A stretch of DNA of 64,000 nucleotides from Emticicia sp. BO119 (GTDB lineage: Bacteria > Bacteroidota > Bacteroidia > Cytophagales > Spirosomataceae), in assembly GCF_013912375.1 (NCBI RefSeq), contig NZ_JACETV010000003.1, forward strand, positions 1 to 64,000, read 5' to 3'. The notes beneath the pieces are model-generated. The model saw only the letters and a list, made by a program, of their open reading frames with translations, had not been told where the DNA came from and searched no databases. Both the position numbers and the translations under genes were made by a program. Of this stretch, positions 1 to 7,170 are shown in pieces; position 1 is the stretch's first letter, and each line of letters begins with the position of its first letter.

Positions 1-163
1 TCAACTATGATTGTGGGAAGTAATAACTTTAATAGTTCTCCGTAACTCTCTTGCATCTGTTCAATTAGTAAAATGCAAAGGTCTAAATTATTTTATCACC
101 CCACAACTTTTAGGTTTGATCCGTAATTTTCTTGTTTTTAGCCAAGCTCATCATTCAAGTGGC

Positions 164-214
164 GTCAAAGTCCCCTTGCTTTGTGCTATGCCGACGCACA
201 TGGGAGACTTTGAC
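164..214. repeat. Long imperfect hairpin upstream of the tRNA-like array
   Basis: The arms GTCAAAGTCCCC and GGGAGACTTTGAC are complementary apart from one bulged base. A second inner pair (TTGTGC with GCACA) lies inside, giving a stem-loop of about 50 nt that ends 16 bases before the tRNA-like sequence. No T-tract follows, so it is not an obvious terminator. It may be a palindromic repeat unit or a structured leader. Bases 1-163 hold no convincing gene. Confidence 0.5.
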
Positions 215-230
215 GGGACAGAACCGCCCT

Positions 231-320
231 CGGGGTGTAGCGTAGCCCGGTATCGCGTCTGCTTTGGGAGCAAAAGGCCGTCAACGGTCCGCCGCCGCGG
301 TTCGAATCTGGCCACCCCGA
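231..320 (+). tRNA. tRNA-Pro(UGG)-like gene with disrupted T arm
   Basis: The acceptor strands pair perfectly over seven bases (CGGGGTG at 231-237 with CACCCCG at 313-319), followed by discriminator A320. The D-arm region matches bacterial tRNA-Pro, and the anticodon loop TTTGGGA gives anticodon UGG. CCA is not encoded. The T loop TTCGAAT is at 301-307. The expected 5' strand of the T stem, which should pair with CTGGC, is replaced by GC-rich sequence at about 281-300, which makes the molecule about 13-16 nt too long and leaves only three of five T-stem pairs. The anticodon stem also has one C-A mismatch. It could be a pseudogene, or a functional tRNA carrying an unusual insertion. Confidence 0.45.
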
Positions 321-328
321 CGTAAAAG

Positions 329-358
329 CCTTCTTGGAAGTGATTCTGAGAGGGTTTT
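329..358 (+). terminator. Intrinsic terminator of tRNA-like unit 1
   Basis: CCTTCT pairs with AGAGGG (one G-T wobble) and is followed by five T residues, just after the tRNA-like sequence. Confidence 0.6.
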
Positions 359-366
359 TGATTTAT

Positions 367-436
367 TATCGCGTCTGTTTTGCGAGCAGAAGGTCGTCAA
401 CGGTCCGCCGCCGCGGTTCGAATCTGGCCACCCCGA
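367..436 (+). pseudogene. tRNA-derived 3' half, copy 2
   Basis: This copy has the anticodon arm, T loop and 3' acceptor strand, but no 5' acceptor or complete D arm. The anticodon loop reads TTTGCGA instead of TTTGGGA, which would give UGC (Ala), and the anticodon stem is restored (TCTGT with GCAGA, one G-U). The GC-rich insert before TTCGAAT is the same as in copy 1. It cannot form a cloverleaf on its own. Confidence 0.65.
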
Positions 437-445
437 CATCAAAAA

Positions 446-478
446 GCCCTCTTGGAAGTGATTCTGAGAGGGTTTTTG
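446..478 (+). terminator. Intrinsic terminator of tRNA-like unit 2
   Basis: CCCTCT (447-452) pairs with AGAGGG (467-472), followed by TTTTT. Confidence 0.65.
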
Positions 479-484
479 GTTTAT

Positions 485-553
485 TATCGCGTCTGTTTTG
501 CGAGCAGAAGGTCGTCAGCGGTCGGCCGCCCCGTTCGAATCTGGCCACCCCGA
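485..553 (+). pseudogene. tRNA-derived 3' half, copy 3
   Basis: It has the same layout as copy 2 but a different insert before the T loop: GCGGTCGGCCGC, itself a small hairpin, followed by CCCG. The 5' acceptor strand is absent. Confidence 0.65.
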
Positions 554-557
554 CACA

Positions 558-592
558 AAGACCCTCTTAGAAGTAATTCTGAGAGGGTCTTT
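558..592 (+). terminator. Intrinsic terminator of tRNA-like unit 3
   Basis: AAAGACCCTCT pairs with AGAGGGTCTTT. The stem carries a compensated change relative to the other units (GACCC/GGGTC instead of AGCCC/GGG), so pairing has been kept. Confidence 0.65.
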
Positions 593-599
593 GATTTAT

Positions 600-682
600 T
601 ATCGCGTCTGTTTTGCGAGCAGAAGGTCGTCAGCGGTCGGCCGCAGAACGTCTGCCGCCCCGTTCGAATCTGGCCACCCCGA
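600..682 (+). pseudogene. tRNA-derived 3' half, copy 4, with enlarged T-arm insert
   Basis: It matches copy 3 except for about 14 extra bases within the insert (AGAACGTCTGCCGC). With them the insert can fold into a hairpin in which GGCCGCAGA pairs with TCTGCCGCC with one mismatch. The T loop and 3' acceptor strand are intact. Confidence 0.65.
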
Positions 683-685
683 CTA

Positions 686-719
686 AAAAGCCCTCTTGAA
701 GAAATTCGGGAGGGCTTTT
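686..719 (+). terminator. Intrinsic terminator of tRNA-like unit 4
   Basis: AAAAGCCCTC (686-695) pairs perfectly with GAGGGCTTTT (710-719). It closes the array and lies about 26 bases from the end of the convergent lipoprotein gene. Confidence 0.7.
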
Positions 720-745
720 GGCTTATTAATTATCAGTAATTTTTA

Positions 746-1102
746 TCATTTAGGTTTCGATTTTGCATATTCTCTGCCATCTGCTGAAAACCATTTCAAA
801 CTCCCCTCTTTATCAATAATCATATACTGGTCAGCTATAACCTCTTTGTACTTTAATCTTATTACATTATCTGTAGATTCCACCACCATTTCTTCGTTCA
901 GTACTGACTTATCATCAAAATTCTCATGGAGAAATACCTTCCCCTCTTTTTTATAAATCGTTACATCGACCACATTTTTATCAGGAGGCATCCATTGCCC
1001 GATAGCTGTACTATCAGCTACATGAACGGCCTGGGCTTTATCTTTTAATTTTCCGCAGGAGGTAAGGAATGCAGTAAAAATCAGCAGTAAATATCGGCTC
1101 AT
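746..1102 (-). CDS. Small lipoprotein of unknown function
   Basis: This is a 118-residue protein with an N-terminal hydrophobic signal ending in a lipobox (LTSC, Cys16), so it is predicted to be an exported lipoprotein. The mature part is short and has no family motif I recognise; its pattern of alternating charged and hydrophobic stretches suggests a small beta-rich domain. It is transcribed towards the tRNA-derived array and stands alone. Confidence 0.65.
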   Translation of the reverse strand: MSRYLLLIFTAFLTSCGKLKDKAQAVHVADSTAIGQWMPPDKNVVDVTIYKKEGKVFLHENFDDKSVLNEEMVVESTDNVIRLKYKEVIADQYMIIDKEGSLKWFSADGREYAKSKPK

Positions 1103-1186
1103 CAGGTTAGTTTTAAAATGAAATCAAAATTAGTGAAAAGGGTGGGGTTTGGTGTGGGTAGCGATGGGTTTTATTTGAAATATCTA

Positions 1187-1333
1187 TTAAACGCTAATTA
1201 ATTTCCCTTTCTTCTGCAATCTTTTTTTCTCCTTAGCTATAAATTCAGATATTTCTTTTTCTTCCTCTTTTGTTAATGGCTTTGAGCAAATTGAAATATC
1301 TATGTCTGGTTCTTTAAAAGTTGGTTTTTTCAT
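1187..1333 (-). CDS. Possible 48-residue charged protein
   Basis: A short frame starts at the ATG complementary to 1331-1333 and encodes a 48-residue protein rich in Lys and Glu, with a PLTKEEEKE segment and a helical basic C-terminus. An AGGA-type stretch lies upstream on the minus strand. It resembles small helical proteins sometimes seen as antitoxin-like partners, but no partner toxin gene is visible, so no function is proposed. Its size makes it uncertain. Confidence 0.4.
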   Translation of the reverse strand: MKKPTFKEPDIDISICSKPLTKEEEKEISEFIAKEKKRLQKKGKLISV

Positions 1334-1404
1334 TAACGTAATTCCTTTTCCTATTACCGAATATAAAAAACATCAAAAGGAAGCGATACTAACAACAATT
1401 ACCT

Positions 1405-1437
1405 ATAAAAAATCCCACCGCAAAAGCCAGTGGGATT
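1405..1437 (-). terminator. Intrinsic terminator, minus strand
   Basis: AATCCCAC (1411-1418) pairs with GTGGGATT (1430-1437). Read on the minus strand the stem is followed by a T-run, so it most likely ends the transcript of the kinase/regulator operon that stops at 1594. Confidence 0.65.
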
Positions 1438-1485
1438 GTACAGATAATAATAATTTTGGATAATTTATACTCTTAAAATTACTAT

Positions 1486-1542
1486 CATTCGGCTAAAGCC
1501 AGAAAGTTTTTTGTTTTTTAATCCACGACCTGAAGGTTGTGG
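1486..1542. repeat. GGCTAAAGCC-type intergenic palindrome
   Basis: A GGCTAAAGCC palindrome (1491-1500) is followed by a hairpin in which CCACGACCT pairs with AGGTTGTGG (1523-1542). The same GGCTAAAGCC core occurs again at 56982, suggesting a dispersed palindromic repeat family. Confidence 0.45.
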
Positions 1543-1593
1543 CAATTGAGCTAATTTAGTGTAAATGCGGGCAACAATATATATTTCAATTAT

Positions 1594-2277
1594 CTAACAA
1601 GTAAACCGAAACCCAATCCCATGCACATTTTCAATCTTGATTTTTGGGTCGTCGGAGAGCATTTTTCTTAGGCGGGTAATGAATACGTCGAGGCTTCGGC
1701 CCAAGAAATAATCGTCTCTGCCCCAGATGGCTGTCAGTATCTCTTCACGTTTGATTACCTGATGTTTCCTTTCACATAAGTACTTCAAAACCTCTGCTTC
1801 GCGGTGGGTTAGTTGCTCGGCTTTATCATCTGATTTCAGCGAAAGCTGGTTATAATTAAATTCGTAATCGCCTAATTTCCATTTGCCGTTGCCTTCGGTC
1901 ACTTCTTTATTTACGTCTTTCCGTTTCAGAAATACCTTGATGCGGAGGTTGAGTTCTTCGATGCTGAATGGCTTGGTTACGTAGTCATCGCCACCAACTT
2001 TCAGACCGGTGATACGGTCTTCCTGCATGCCTTTGGCTGTCAGGAAGATAATGGGTATCTGTTGATTCTGTTTTCTGATTTTTTCGGCTAACGAAAACCC
2101 ATCTAATTCGGGCAGCATGACATCTAACAGGCAAAGGTCATATTTTTCTTTGGTAAAGCTCTTCCAGGCTTCTTTTCCATCCTGAAAGTGTGTTACCTCA
2201 TAGCCTTCCAGTTCAAGATTATCTTTGGTTACATAGCTCAGGTTGGGGTCGTCTTCGACGTACAGTATTTTCGGCAT
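1594..2277 (-). CDS. OmpR-family response regulator (RprY-like)
   Basis: The protein has 227 residues. The receiver domain spans about 1-120, with acidic pocket E8/D9, phospho-acceptor D52, T80 and K102. A winged-helix DNA-binding domain covers about 130-227 (the LTHREAEVLKYL and GRSLDVFITRLRKML stretches are typical of OmpR/PhoB regulators). It would bind DNA once phosphorylated by the histidine kinase encoded 52 bases upstream on the same strand, and the two genes form one operon. The signal and target genes cannot be read from the sequence. Confidence 0.93.
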   Translation of the reverse strand: MPKILYVEDDPNLSYVTKDNLELEGYEVTHFQDGKEAWKSFTKEKYDLCLLDVMLPELDGFSLAEKIRKQNQQIPIIFLTAKGMQEDRITGLKVGGDDYVTKPFSIEELNLRIKVFLKRKDVNKEVTEGNGKWKLGDYEFNYNQLSLKSDDKAEQLTHREAEVLKYLCERKHQVIKREEILTAIWGRDDYFLGRSLDVFITRLRKMLSDDPKIKIENVHGIGFRFTC

Positions 2278-2329
2278 ATTTAGTTTATGGTAGTAGAAAC
2301 GAGGAACACCTATTAATCTAACCCGTTTC

Positions 2330-3580
2330 TTATTCTTGTTTTATGATAATCGTAAATGTACTCCCTTTGTCTGGTTCGCTATCCACTTTTATTTCCCATT
2401 TATGTGCTCTTACAATCTCTCTCACATAGCTTAGCCCCAAGCCAAAACCTTTTACATTATGGGTATTTCCGGTTGGTACTCTATAAAACTTGTTGAAAAT
2501 CTTACTCTGGTGTTCTTTGGCTATACCTACGCCATTGTCTTTTATGGAGAGCACTAATGAATCCTCAAAATTCTCGGTTCTGATGATGATGCATGGTTTT
2601 TTACCTGAGTACTTAATGGCATTTTCGAGGAGGTTCCGTATCAGGCTTATCAATTGTGTGCGGTCGGCGTAGATACTGGTGCGGGTGGCATTCAGTTCTA
2701 TACTCAGTGAGTCTTCGAGTTCTGCTTTTACGCCCTCTGTTACATCGTTAATGATACTGTGCAACTCCTGTAACTGAATATCGAGTTCCATTTTACCCCG
2801 CTCCATGCGAGCCGTATTCAACACAGATTCAACCTGATTTTTCAGCCGGTTGTTTTCTTGTCTGATGATATGTACATATTTTTTCAAACGCTCGGGTTGT
2901 TCCATTATTTTGGTCTGACTCAAAACATCTGTTGCCACTCTGATGGTTGAAATCGGTGTCTGAAACTCGTGCGTCATATTATTGATAAAATCACGTTGGA
3001 CTTCGCTGAGGCGTTTCTGTTTCAGAATCACAAACATTGAATACCCAAAAAAGGCTGTTACAACTAAAGTAATAAGTGACGAAATGACCCAGATATCCAG
3101 ACGGGCCGCCAGAAAGCTTGTTTTACTTGGGAATCGGACACCGAAATAATTGAGATATTTATCGGTTTTGGGCAAAGTCTTTTTCAAGGCCGAACTTTCA
3201 AAATCAGAATTGACATGCGCTCCGTCTACAATTTTGTCGGTATTACAATCGTAGATGCCATATTCAAAATCAGTCTGTAGATTTTGTTTTTTAAATTCTT
3301 CTTTGAGGTAATGCTCAAGCACGTCGGCATCAAGCGGGATTCTTAAATTGGCTACGTAGTAATCGGAAGAAAGCTGACTAACGGGGTTTTCGATACTTGA
3401 AAGCTTATAGAGAGAAGAGATTTTGTTCGCTACATTTCGTAAAGAGATCATGACAGTTTGCCGAAACTGTTGCTCTTTTAAATCGAAAGCACGCTTTACC
3501 CAATAGGCCTGTACTGCAATAATTCCCGTGATCGAAAGCGTGCCGAGTATAATCAGAAGTCGGATGGTATTTCTGTTCAA
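2330..3580 (-). CDS. Sensor histidine kinase (RprX-like)
   Basis: The protein has 416 residues. Transmembrane segments at about 5-25 and 162-186 enclose a periplasmic sensor region of roughly 135 residues. No HAMP domain is evident. The phospho-acceptor box is THEFQTP with His204; the usual Lys/Arg between F and T is Gln here. The ATPase domain has the N box NLLENAIKYS, DNGVGI (G1) and GFGLGLSYV (G2). It should autophosphorylate and pass phosphate to the response regulator encoded directly downstream. Confidence 0.93.
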   Translation of the reverse strand: MNRNTIRLLIILGTLSITGIIAVQAYWVKRAFDLKEQQFRQTVMISLRNVANKISSLYKLSSIENPVSQLSSDYYVANLRIPLDADVLEHYLKEEFKKQNLQTDFEYGIYDCNTDKIVDGAHVNSDFESSALKKTLPKTDKYLNYFGVRFPSKTSFLAARLDIWVISSLITLVVTAFFGYSMFVILKQKRLSEVQRDFINNMTHEFQTPISTIRVATDVLSQTKIMEQPERLKKYVHIIRQENNRLKNQVESVLNTARMERGKMELDIQLQELHSIINDVTEGVKAELEDSLSIELNATRTSIYADRTQLISLIRNLLENAIKYSGKKPCIIIRTENFEDSLVLSIKDNGVGIAKEHQSKIFNKFYRVPTGNTHNVKGFGLGLSYVREIVRAHKWEIKVDSEPDKGSTFTIIIKQE

Positions 3581-3796
3581 AACGGGATAGTTTTTTCGTA
3601 AAATTAGACAAAAGAAGATTTATTGACAAAATTTTAATAAGAAGTTTAGTGAGTGGTTATTAAAAAAGTTATGTAAAATCTAAATATTCTTTTAAAATCG
3701 TTGTCTGCCCTTTGAAAAAGCAAATTTTCTACCTTTATTTGCTTTGCTCAAAGAATCTTATTCTAAAAAAACTAAAGTTTCATTTCCCTAAGCACT

Positions 3797-5419
3797 ATGC
3801 AAAAATTACAAACCCTCGATTATGTAGTATTTCTCTTCTATTTTATTTTAGTGTCAGGTTACGGTTATTGGATTTATAAGAAAAAACAAGCCAAACAAAC
3901 TTCAACCAAAGACTTTTTTCTTGCAGAGGGCTCGCTTACCTGGTGGGCTATTGGTGCTTCGTTGATTGCCTCGAATATCTCGGCTGAGCAAATGATTGGT
4001 ATGTCGGGTAATGGTTTCTCGATGGGTTTAGCGATTTCTACCTACGAATGGATGGCAGCGGCTACGCTATTGGTAGTAGGTATTGTGTTTATGCCTATTT
4101 ATCTGAAAAACAAGATTTTTACGATGCCGCAATTTCTTAATCAGCGATACAACTCTACTGTAAGTCTGATTATGGCAATTTTCTGGCTGGCTTTGTATAT
4201 TTTAGTCAATCTTACTTCTATCCTGTATCTGGGCGCGCTGGCGGTATCAAGTATTTCGGGGATAGATTTCACTGCCTGTATGATAGGGCTGGCTATTTTT
4301 GCCATTATCATTACTGTGGGGGGTATGAAGGTTATCGGGTTTACTGATGTAATTCAGGTGTTTTTCCTGATTGTGGGAGGTCTGGCTACTACTTATCTGG
4401 CCGTTACGCTGGTATCGACAGAATACGACGGGCTTACGAGTTTAGCTAATGGTTTAAAGCTGATGTCGGAAAAATCGGAAGACCATTTCCATATGATTTT
4501 CCATAAAGGTGAGCCACATTATATGGCCTTACCGGGATTGACTGTATTGATTGGTGGTATGTGGATTGTGAATCTGAACTACTGGGGTTGTAATCAGTAT
4601 ATTACACAACGGGCTTTAGGTGCTGACCTGAAAACCGCGCGTGAGGGGATTTTATTTGCGGCGTTTCTGAAACTCTTAATGCCTGTGATTGTAACGCTTC
4701 CGGGTATAGCGGCTTATACTTTGTATCAGAAGGGATTGTTTCAACAAGAAATGCTTGGGGCTGATGGTACGTTGAATCAGGATAATGCGTATCCGGTTTT
4801 ATTGAACCTGTTGCCGATCGGTTTGAAAGGTTTATCTTTTGCTGCACTTACGGCGGCTGTTGTGGCTTCATTAGCCGGTAAAGCCAATAGTATCTCAACC
4901 ATCTTTACGCTTGATATTTTTAAAAATTATATCGGTAAAAACGCTACAGAAAAACATCTGGTCTGGATAGGCCGTGTAACCATTGTGGTATCGATGATTT
5001 TAGCTATTGTGATTTCTCCTTATATGGGTATTGATAAAAAAGGTGGTTTCCAGTTTATTCAGGAAATGACCGGTTTGTTATCTCCGGGTATTTTTGCTTC
5101 GTTTGTGATGGGTTTCTTCTGGAAACGTACCAACTCGGCAGGGGCTTTGTTTGCCATTGTGGGTGGATTTCTGATTGCGCTTTCGATGCATAATAACTGG
5201 CTACCATTTGCAGACTGGACGACTGTTCCGTTCCTTGACCGTATGGGCATTGTATTCTTGCTATGTGTAGCGGTAATGGTGGTTTTAGGTTTTGTATTGC
5301 CTGACGAAGGCAAAGGTCTGGAAATTGACGCAAGTATGTTTAAAGTAAAAGGCACATTTGCGGTTGGGGCATCTGTTGTAGTGTTGATTCTTGTTTTCTT
5401 GTACTGGTATTTCTGGTAA
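3797..5419 (+). CDS. Sodium/solute symporter (SSS family, SGLT-like)
   Basis: This is a 540-residue, highly hydrophobic protein with about 13-14 transmembrane segments. It has SSS-family sequence: FLAEGSLTWWAIGASLIASNISAEQ near the N-terminus, GGMKVIGFTDVIQ and a sodium-site-like LTAAVVASLAGKANS segment. The family takes up sugars, inositol or other solutes with Na+ across the inner membrane. The overall pattern resembles bacterial sodium/galactose transporters more than the proline or acetate types, but the substrate is inferred. The gene stands alone and is followed at once by a very strong hairpin terminator. Confidence 0.9.
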   Translation: MQKLQTLDYVVFLFYFILVSGYGYWIYKKKQAKQTSTKDFFLAEGSLTWWAIGASLIASNISAEQMIGMSGNGFSMGLAISTYEWMAAATLLVVGIVFMPIYLKNKIFTMPQFLNQRYNSTVSLIMAIFWLALYILVNLTSILYLGALAVSSISGIDFTACMIGLAIFAIIITVGGMKVIGFTDVIQVFFLIVGGLATTYLAVTLVSTEYDGLTSLANGLKLMSEKSEDHFHMIFHKGEPHYMALPGLTVLIGGMWIVNLNYWGCNQYITQRALGADLKTAREGILFAAFLKLLMPVIVTLPGIAAYTLYQKGLFQQEMLGADGTLNQDNAYPVLLNLLPIGLKGLSFAALTAAVVASLAGKANSISTIFTLDIFKNYIGKNATEKHLVWIGRVTIVVSMILAIVISPYMGIDKKGGFQFIQEMTGLLSPGIFASFVMGFFWKRTNSAGALFAIVGGFLIALSMHNNWLPFADWTTVPFLDRMGIVFLLCVAVMVVLGFVLPDEGKGLEIDASMFKVKGTFAVGASVVVLILVFLYWYFW

Positions 5420-5420
5420 G

Positions 5421-5487
5421 AGACATCTTTATAAAACCAGAAAGGCTTGGGGGCATCCCGAGCCTTTCTGGTTTTATAAAGATGTCT
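5421..5487. terminator. Very long bidirectional terminator palindrome
   Basis: Two perfectly complementary 27-base arms (5421-5447 and 5461-5487) extend by four more pairs, one of them T-G, towards a 5-base loop, giving a stem of about 31 bp. It starts one base after the symporter stop codon and lies between two convergent genes, so it can serve both strands. Confidence 0.75.
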
Positions 5488-5538
5488 ATTCATGTTTTAT
5501 TGCTTAAAACCTGATAAACCAGACTACTGAAGCTATTT

Positions 5539-6204
5539 TTATTTCAACAATTGAGGAAACATTGCCTGCGCTCTTTCGATACGAGGTATTGACACAGATG
5601 CCACATAAGGCTGGTCTGGATGGTGCTGATCGTAGTTCTGATGATAATCTTCGGCTTTATAGAATGCTTTAAAGGGTACAATCTGTACTGCAATTGGCTT
5701 TTTGTATTTGCCAGATGCTGCTAATTTATTTTTATAATTAACCGCTAATTGCTGTTCGCTGGCATTGGTATAAAAAATAACCGAACGATACGAATCTCCG
5801 TGGTCAGGGCCTTGTCCGTTTACCTGCGTGGGGTCTTGTGAAGCAAAATATACTTCTAATAGTGTTTCGTAGCTGATAATCTTGGGGTCATAATAAACTG
5901 CCACAGCTTCGGCATGACCAGTGGTTTCGGTGACTACATCGCGATAGGTTGGTTTTGCTGTGTGCCCCCCGCTATAGCCAGATTCGGCTTCCTTTACGCC
6001 TTTCAGACTATCAAAGATACCCTCAACCGCCCAGAAACAGCCGGAAGCAAAATAGGCGGTGTCTAATTTACCATAAGCGGTGTTATCAACTGCCGGCACT
6101 TTATACTTTTCTGTTGTAGCACTGTTTGTTTCTGTAGTAGAGCTACAGGAAAAAACGCTAACAAAAGCACTGACCGTAACAATGAGTGAAATAGCCTTAT
6201 TCAT
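5539..6204 (-). CDS. msrA: Peptide-methionine (S)-S-oxide reductase lipoprotein
   Basis: The protein has 221 residues. A signal sequence with lipobox (VFSC, Cys20) is followed by a full MsrA domain from about residue 48. The catalytic motif GCFW is at 55-58 with Cys56, and the family segments SGYSGG and GDSYRSVIFY are present. It reduces methionine-S-sulfoxide in oxidised proteins. The lipobox places it in the envelope, unlike cytoplasmic MsrA, where it would repair exported proteins. The gene is monocistronic and convergent with the symporter. Confidence 0.93.
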   Translation of the reverse strand: MNKAISLIVTVSAFVSVFSCSSTTETNSATTEKYKVPAVDNTAYGKLDTAYFASGCFWAVEGIFDSLKGVKEAESGYSGGHTAKPTYRDVVTETTGHAEAVAVYYDPKIISYETLLEVYFASQDPTQVNGQGPDHGDSYRSVIFYTNASEQQLAVNYKNKLAASGKYKKPIAVQIVPFKAFYKAEDYHQNYDQHHPDQPYVASVSIPRIERAQAMFPQLLK

Positions 6205-6307
6205 TTGTATTAATATTAAGATTGAATCATTTTCCTATTTATACAAACGTATTTCAGCTAATTTTGGTTTGATAAAGCCCCTTAGTTGCTCATTAAAAAC
6301 TTAATTT

Positions 6308-7087
6308 TTATACGCTAAAACCTAATTTGACTTTATAGCGCCAGCGGTCTTTGCCGATTTCGTTCTCCAGTTTGAGTACTTCCTGCGTTTTTTTACTTAT
6401 CCAGAATACCTCTTTCAAACCTCTTGATTCGTGTGTGAGCAACCAGCAATCTACTTTCTGGTTATCATAGCCCTCTAACTGCCCGGAACCTGATACAGTA
6501 TAGGCTTCGAAATTCGGAGCAATGTAGCCCGGGTCATAGAACGGAATCATGAAAGTAGTATTGAGTTTATAAGGCAATAAAGGAAACACTTCGAGGTCGA
6601 GGTGCCAGTTTAAGCTATACTGGGTCAAAGCCTTCTGAAATGCCTGATAGGGGCCTTTTCTGTTTCTGGCGGTATCGGCATCAGTCAGAGGCAAATCGTT
6701 GATTCTGGCAGTTTTATTCATAAAATCGTATTCGCCCGTGCCTCGTTGCTTCCACCAGCTTTGATGATAGAGTGGGGCAAAGGTCTTCTTATCACAAACC
6801 GACTTTACGGTATGTACAATACTGTCTCTATCTTCCCATTCCTGTTTTATTACGATGGCGTCTTTGCCATTATAGGTTTCAAACGAGATATTCCTTGTCC
6901 AGAATTGTGGTCTTGAACGTGGGGCAACTTTGCTCATTTTAAAATAGACCAGATAGCGGTTGTTGCCTTCTTTCAGGAACTTTGTGTTTACTTTAGTAGC
7001 ATCTACCCAAACGGTGTCTGTTGTTTGATTTGCCATGCTGGTAGAACAAAGAAAGAATAATAACAAAATGAGATAGTGCGGTTTCAT
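6308..7087 (-). CDS. Exported protein of unknown function (DUF3108-like)
   Basis: A 259-residue protein with a signal peptide ending near SMANQ. The mature part is predicted beta-rich, with aromatic strands. Its layout (an early strand pattern, then a late segment describing conversion of a surface, KKTQEVLKLENE) is reminiscent of DUF3108/LolA-like envelope proteins, but this is a loose resemblance. It probably acts in the periplasm or outer membrane. The neighbouring exported proteins are unrelated in sequence. Confidence 0.7.
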   Translation of the reverse strand: MKPHYLILLLFFLCSTSMANQTTDTVWVDATKVNTKFLKEGNNRYLVYFKMSKVAPRSRPQFWTRNISFETYNGKDAIVIKQEWEDRDSIVHTVKSVCDKKTFAPLYHQSWWKQRGTGEYDFMNKTARINDLPLTDADTARNRKGPYQAFQKALTQYSLNWHLDLEVFPLLPYKLNTTFMIPFYDPGYIAPNFEAYTVSGSGQLEGYDNQKVDCWLLTHESRGLKEVFWISKKTQEVLKLENEIGKDRWRYKVKLGFSV

Positions 7088-7140
7088 AAAATTGTATATA
7101 AAATTAATGGTTTAATTGATAAAAGTTCATAATCTATTTT

Positions 7141-7170
7141 TGAACCTGTTTAAACTTATTTCTTTTGCCT
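7141..7170. repeat. Orphan end of the 16.7-kb inverted-repeat element
   Basis: These thirty bases are identical to 16735-16764, the left end of the MITE-like element there, beginning TGAACCTGTTTAAACTT. No matching opposite end is seen nearby. The sequence overlaps the 3' end of the next gene and supplies its last codons and stop. Confidence 0.7.

Larger units (their letters stand above)
251..720 (+). repeat. Four-copy tandem array of tRNA 3' half plus terminator
   Basis: A unit of about 117 bp is repeated four times, with the TATCGCGTCT core at 251, 367, 485 and 600. Each unit runs from the D-loop side of a tRNA-Pro-like sequence through its anticodon arm, T loop and 3' acceptor strand, and then into a Rho-independent terminator. 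Only the first unit has the 5' acceptor strand. The units differ mainly in the GC-rich insertion before the T loop and in the terminator stem. Tandem duplication, or repeated attachment-site formation at a tRNA 3' end, could both produce this pattern. No integrase lies in the window. Confidence 0.8.

Noticed and set aside
251-682. CRISPR array
   Set aside because: The units are about 117 bp, contain tRNA and terminator sequence throughout, have no unique spacers, and no cas gene is nearby.
231-720. Prophage or integrative element boundary at the tRNA
   Set aside because: Repeated tRNA 3' ends suggest past integrations, but no integrase, excisionase or phage gene is present in the window.
11-739. 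Several overlapping open frames on both strands in the first 740 bases
   Set aside because: They run through the tRNA-derived tandem repeat, carry the repeated sequence in their translations and have no protein-like composition.
5059-5493. 144-codon open frame on the minus strand
   Set aside because: It lies opposite the symporter gene and runs into the terminator palindrome; it is a shadow frame.
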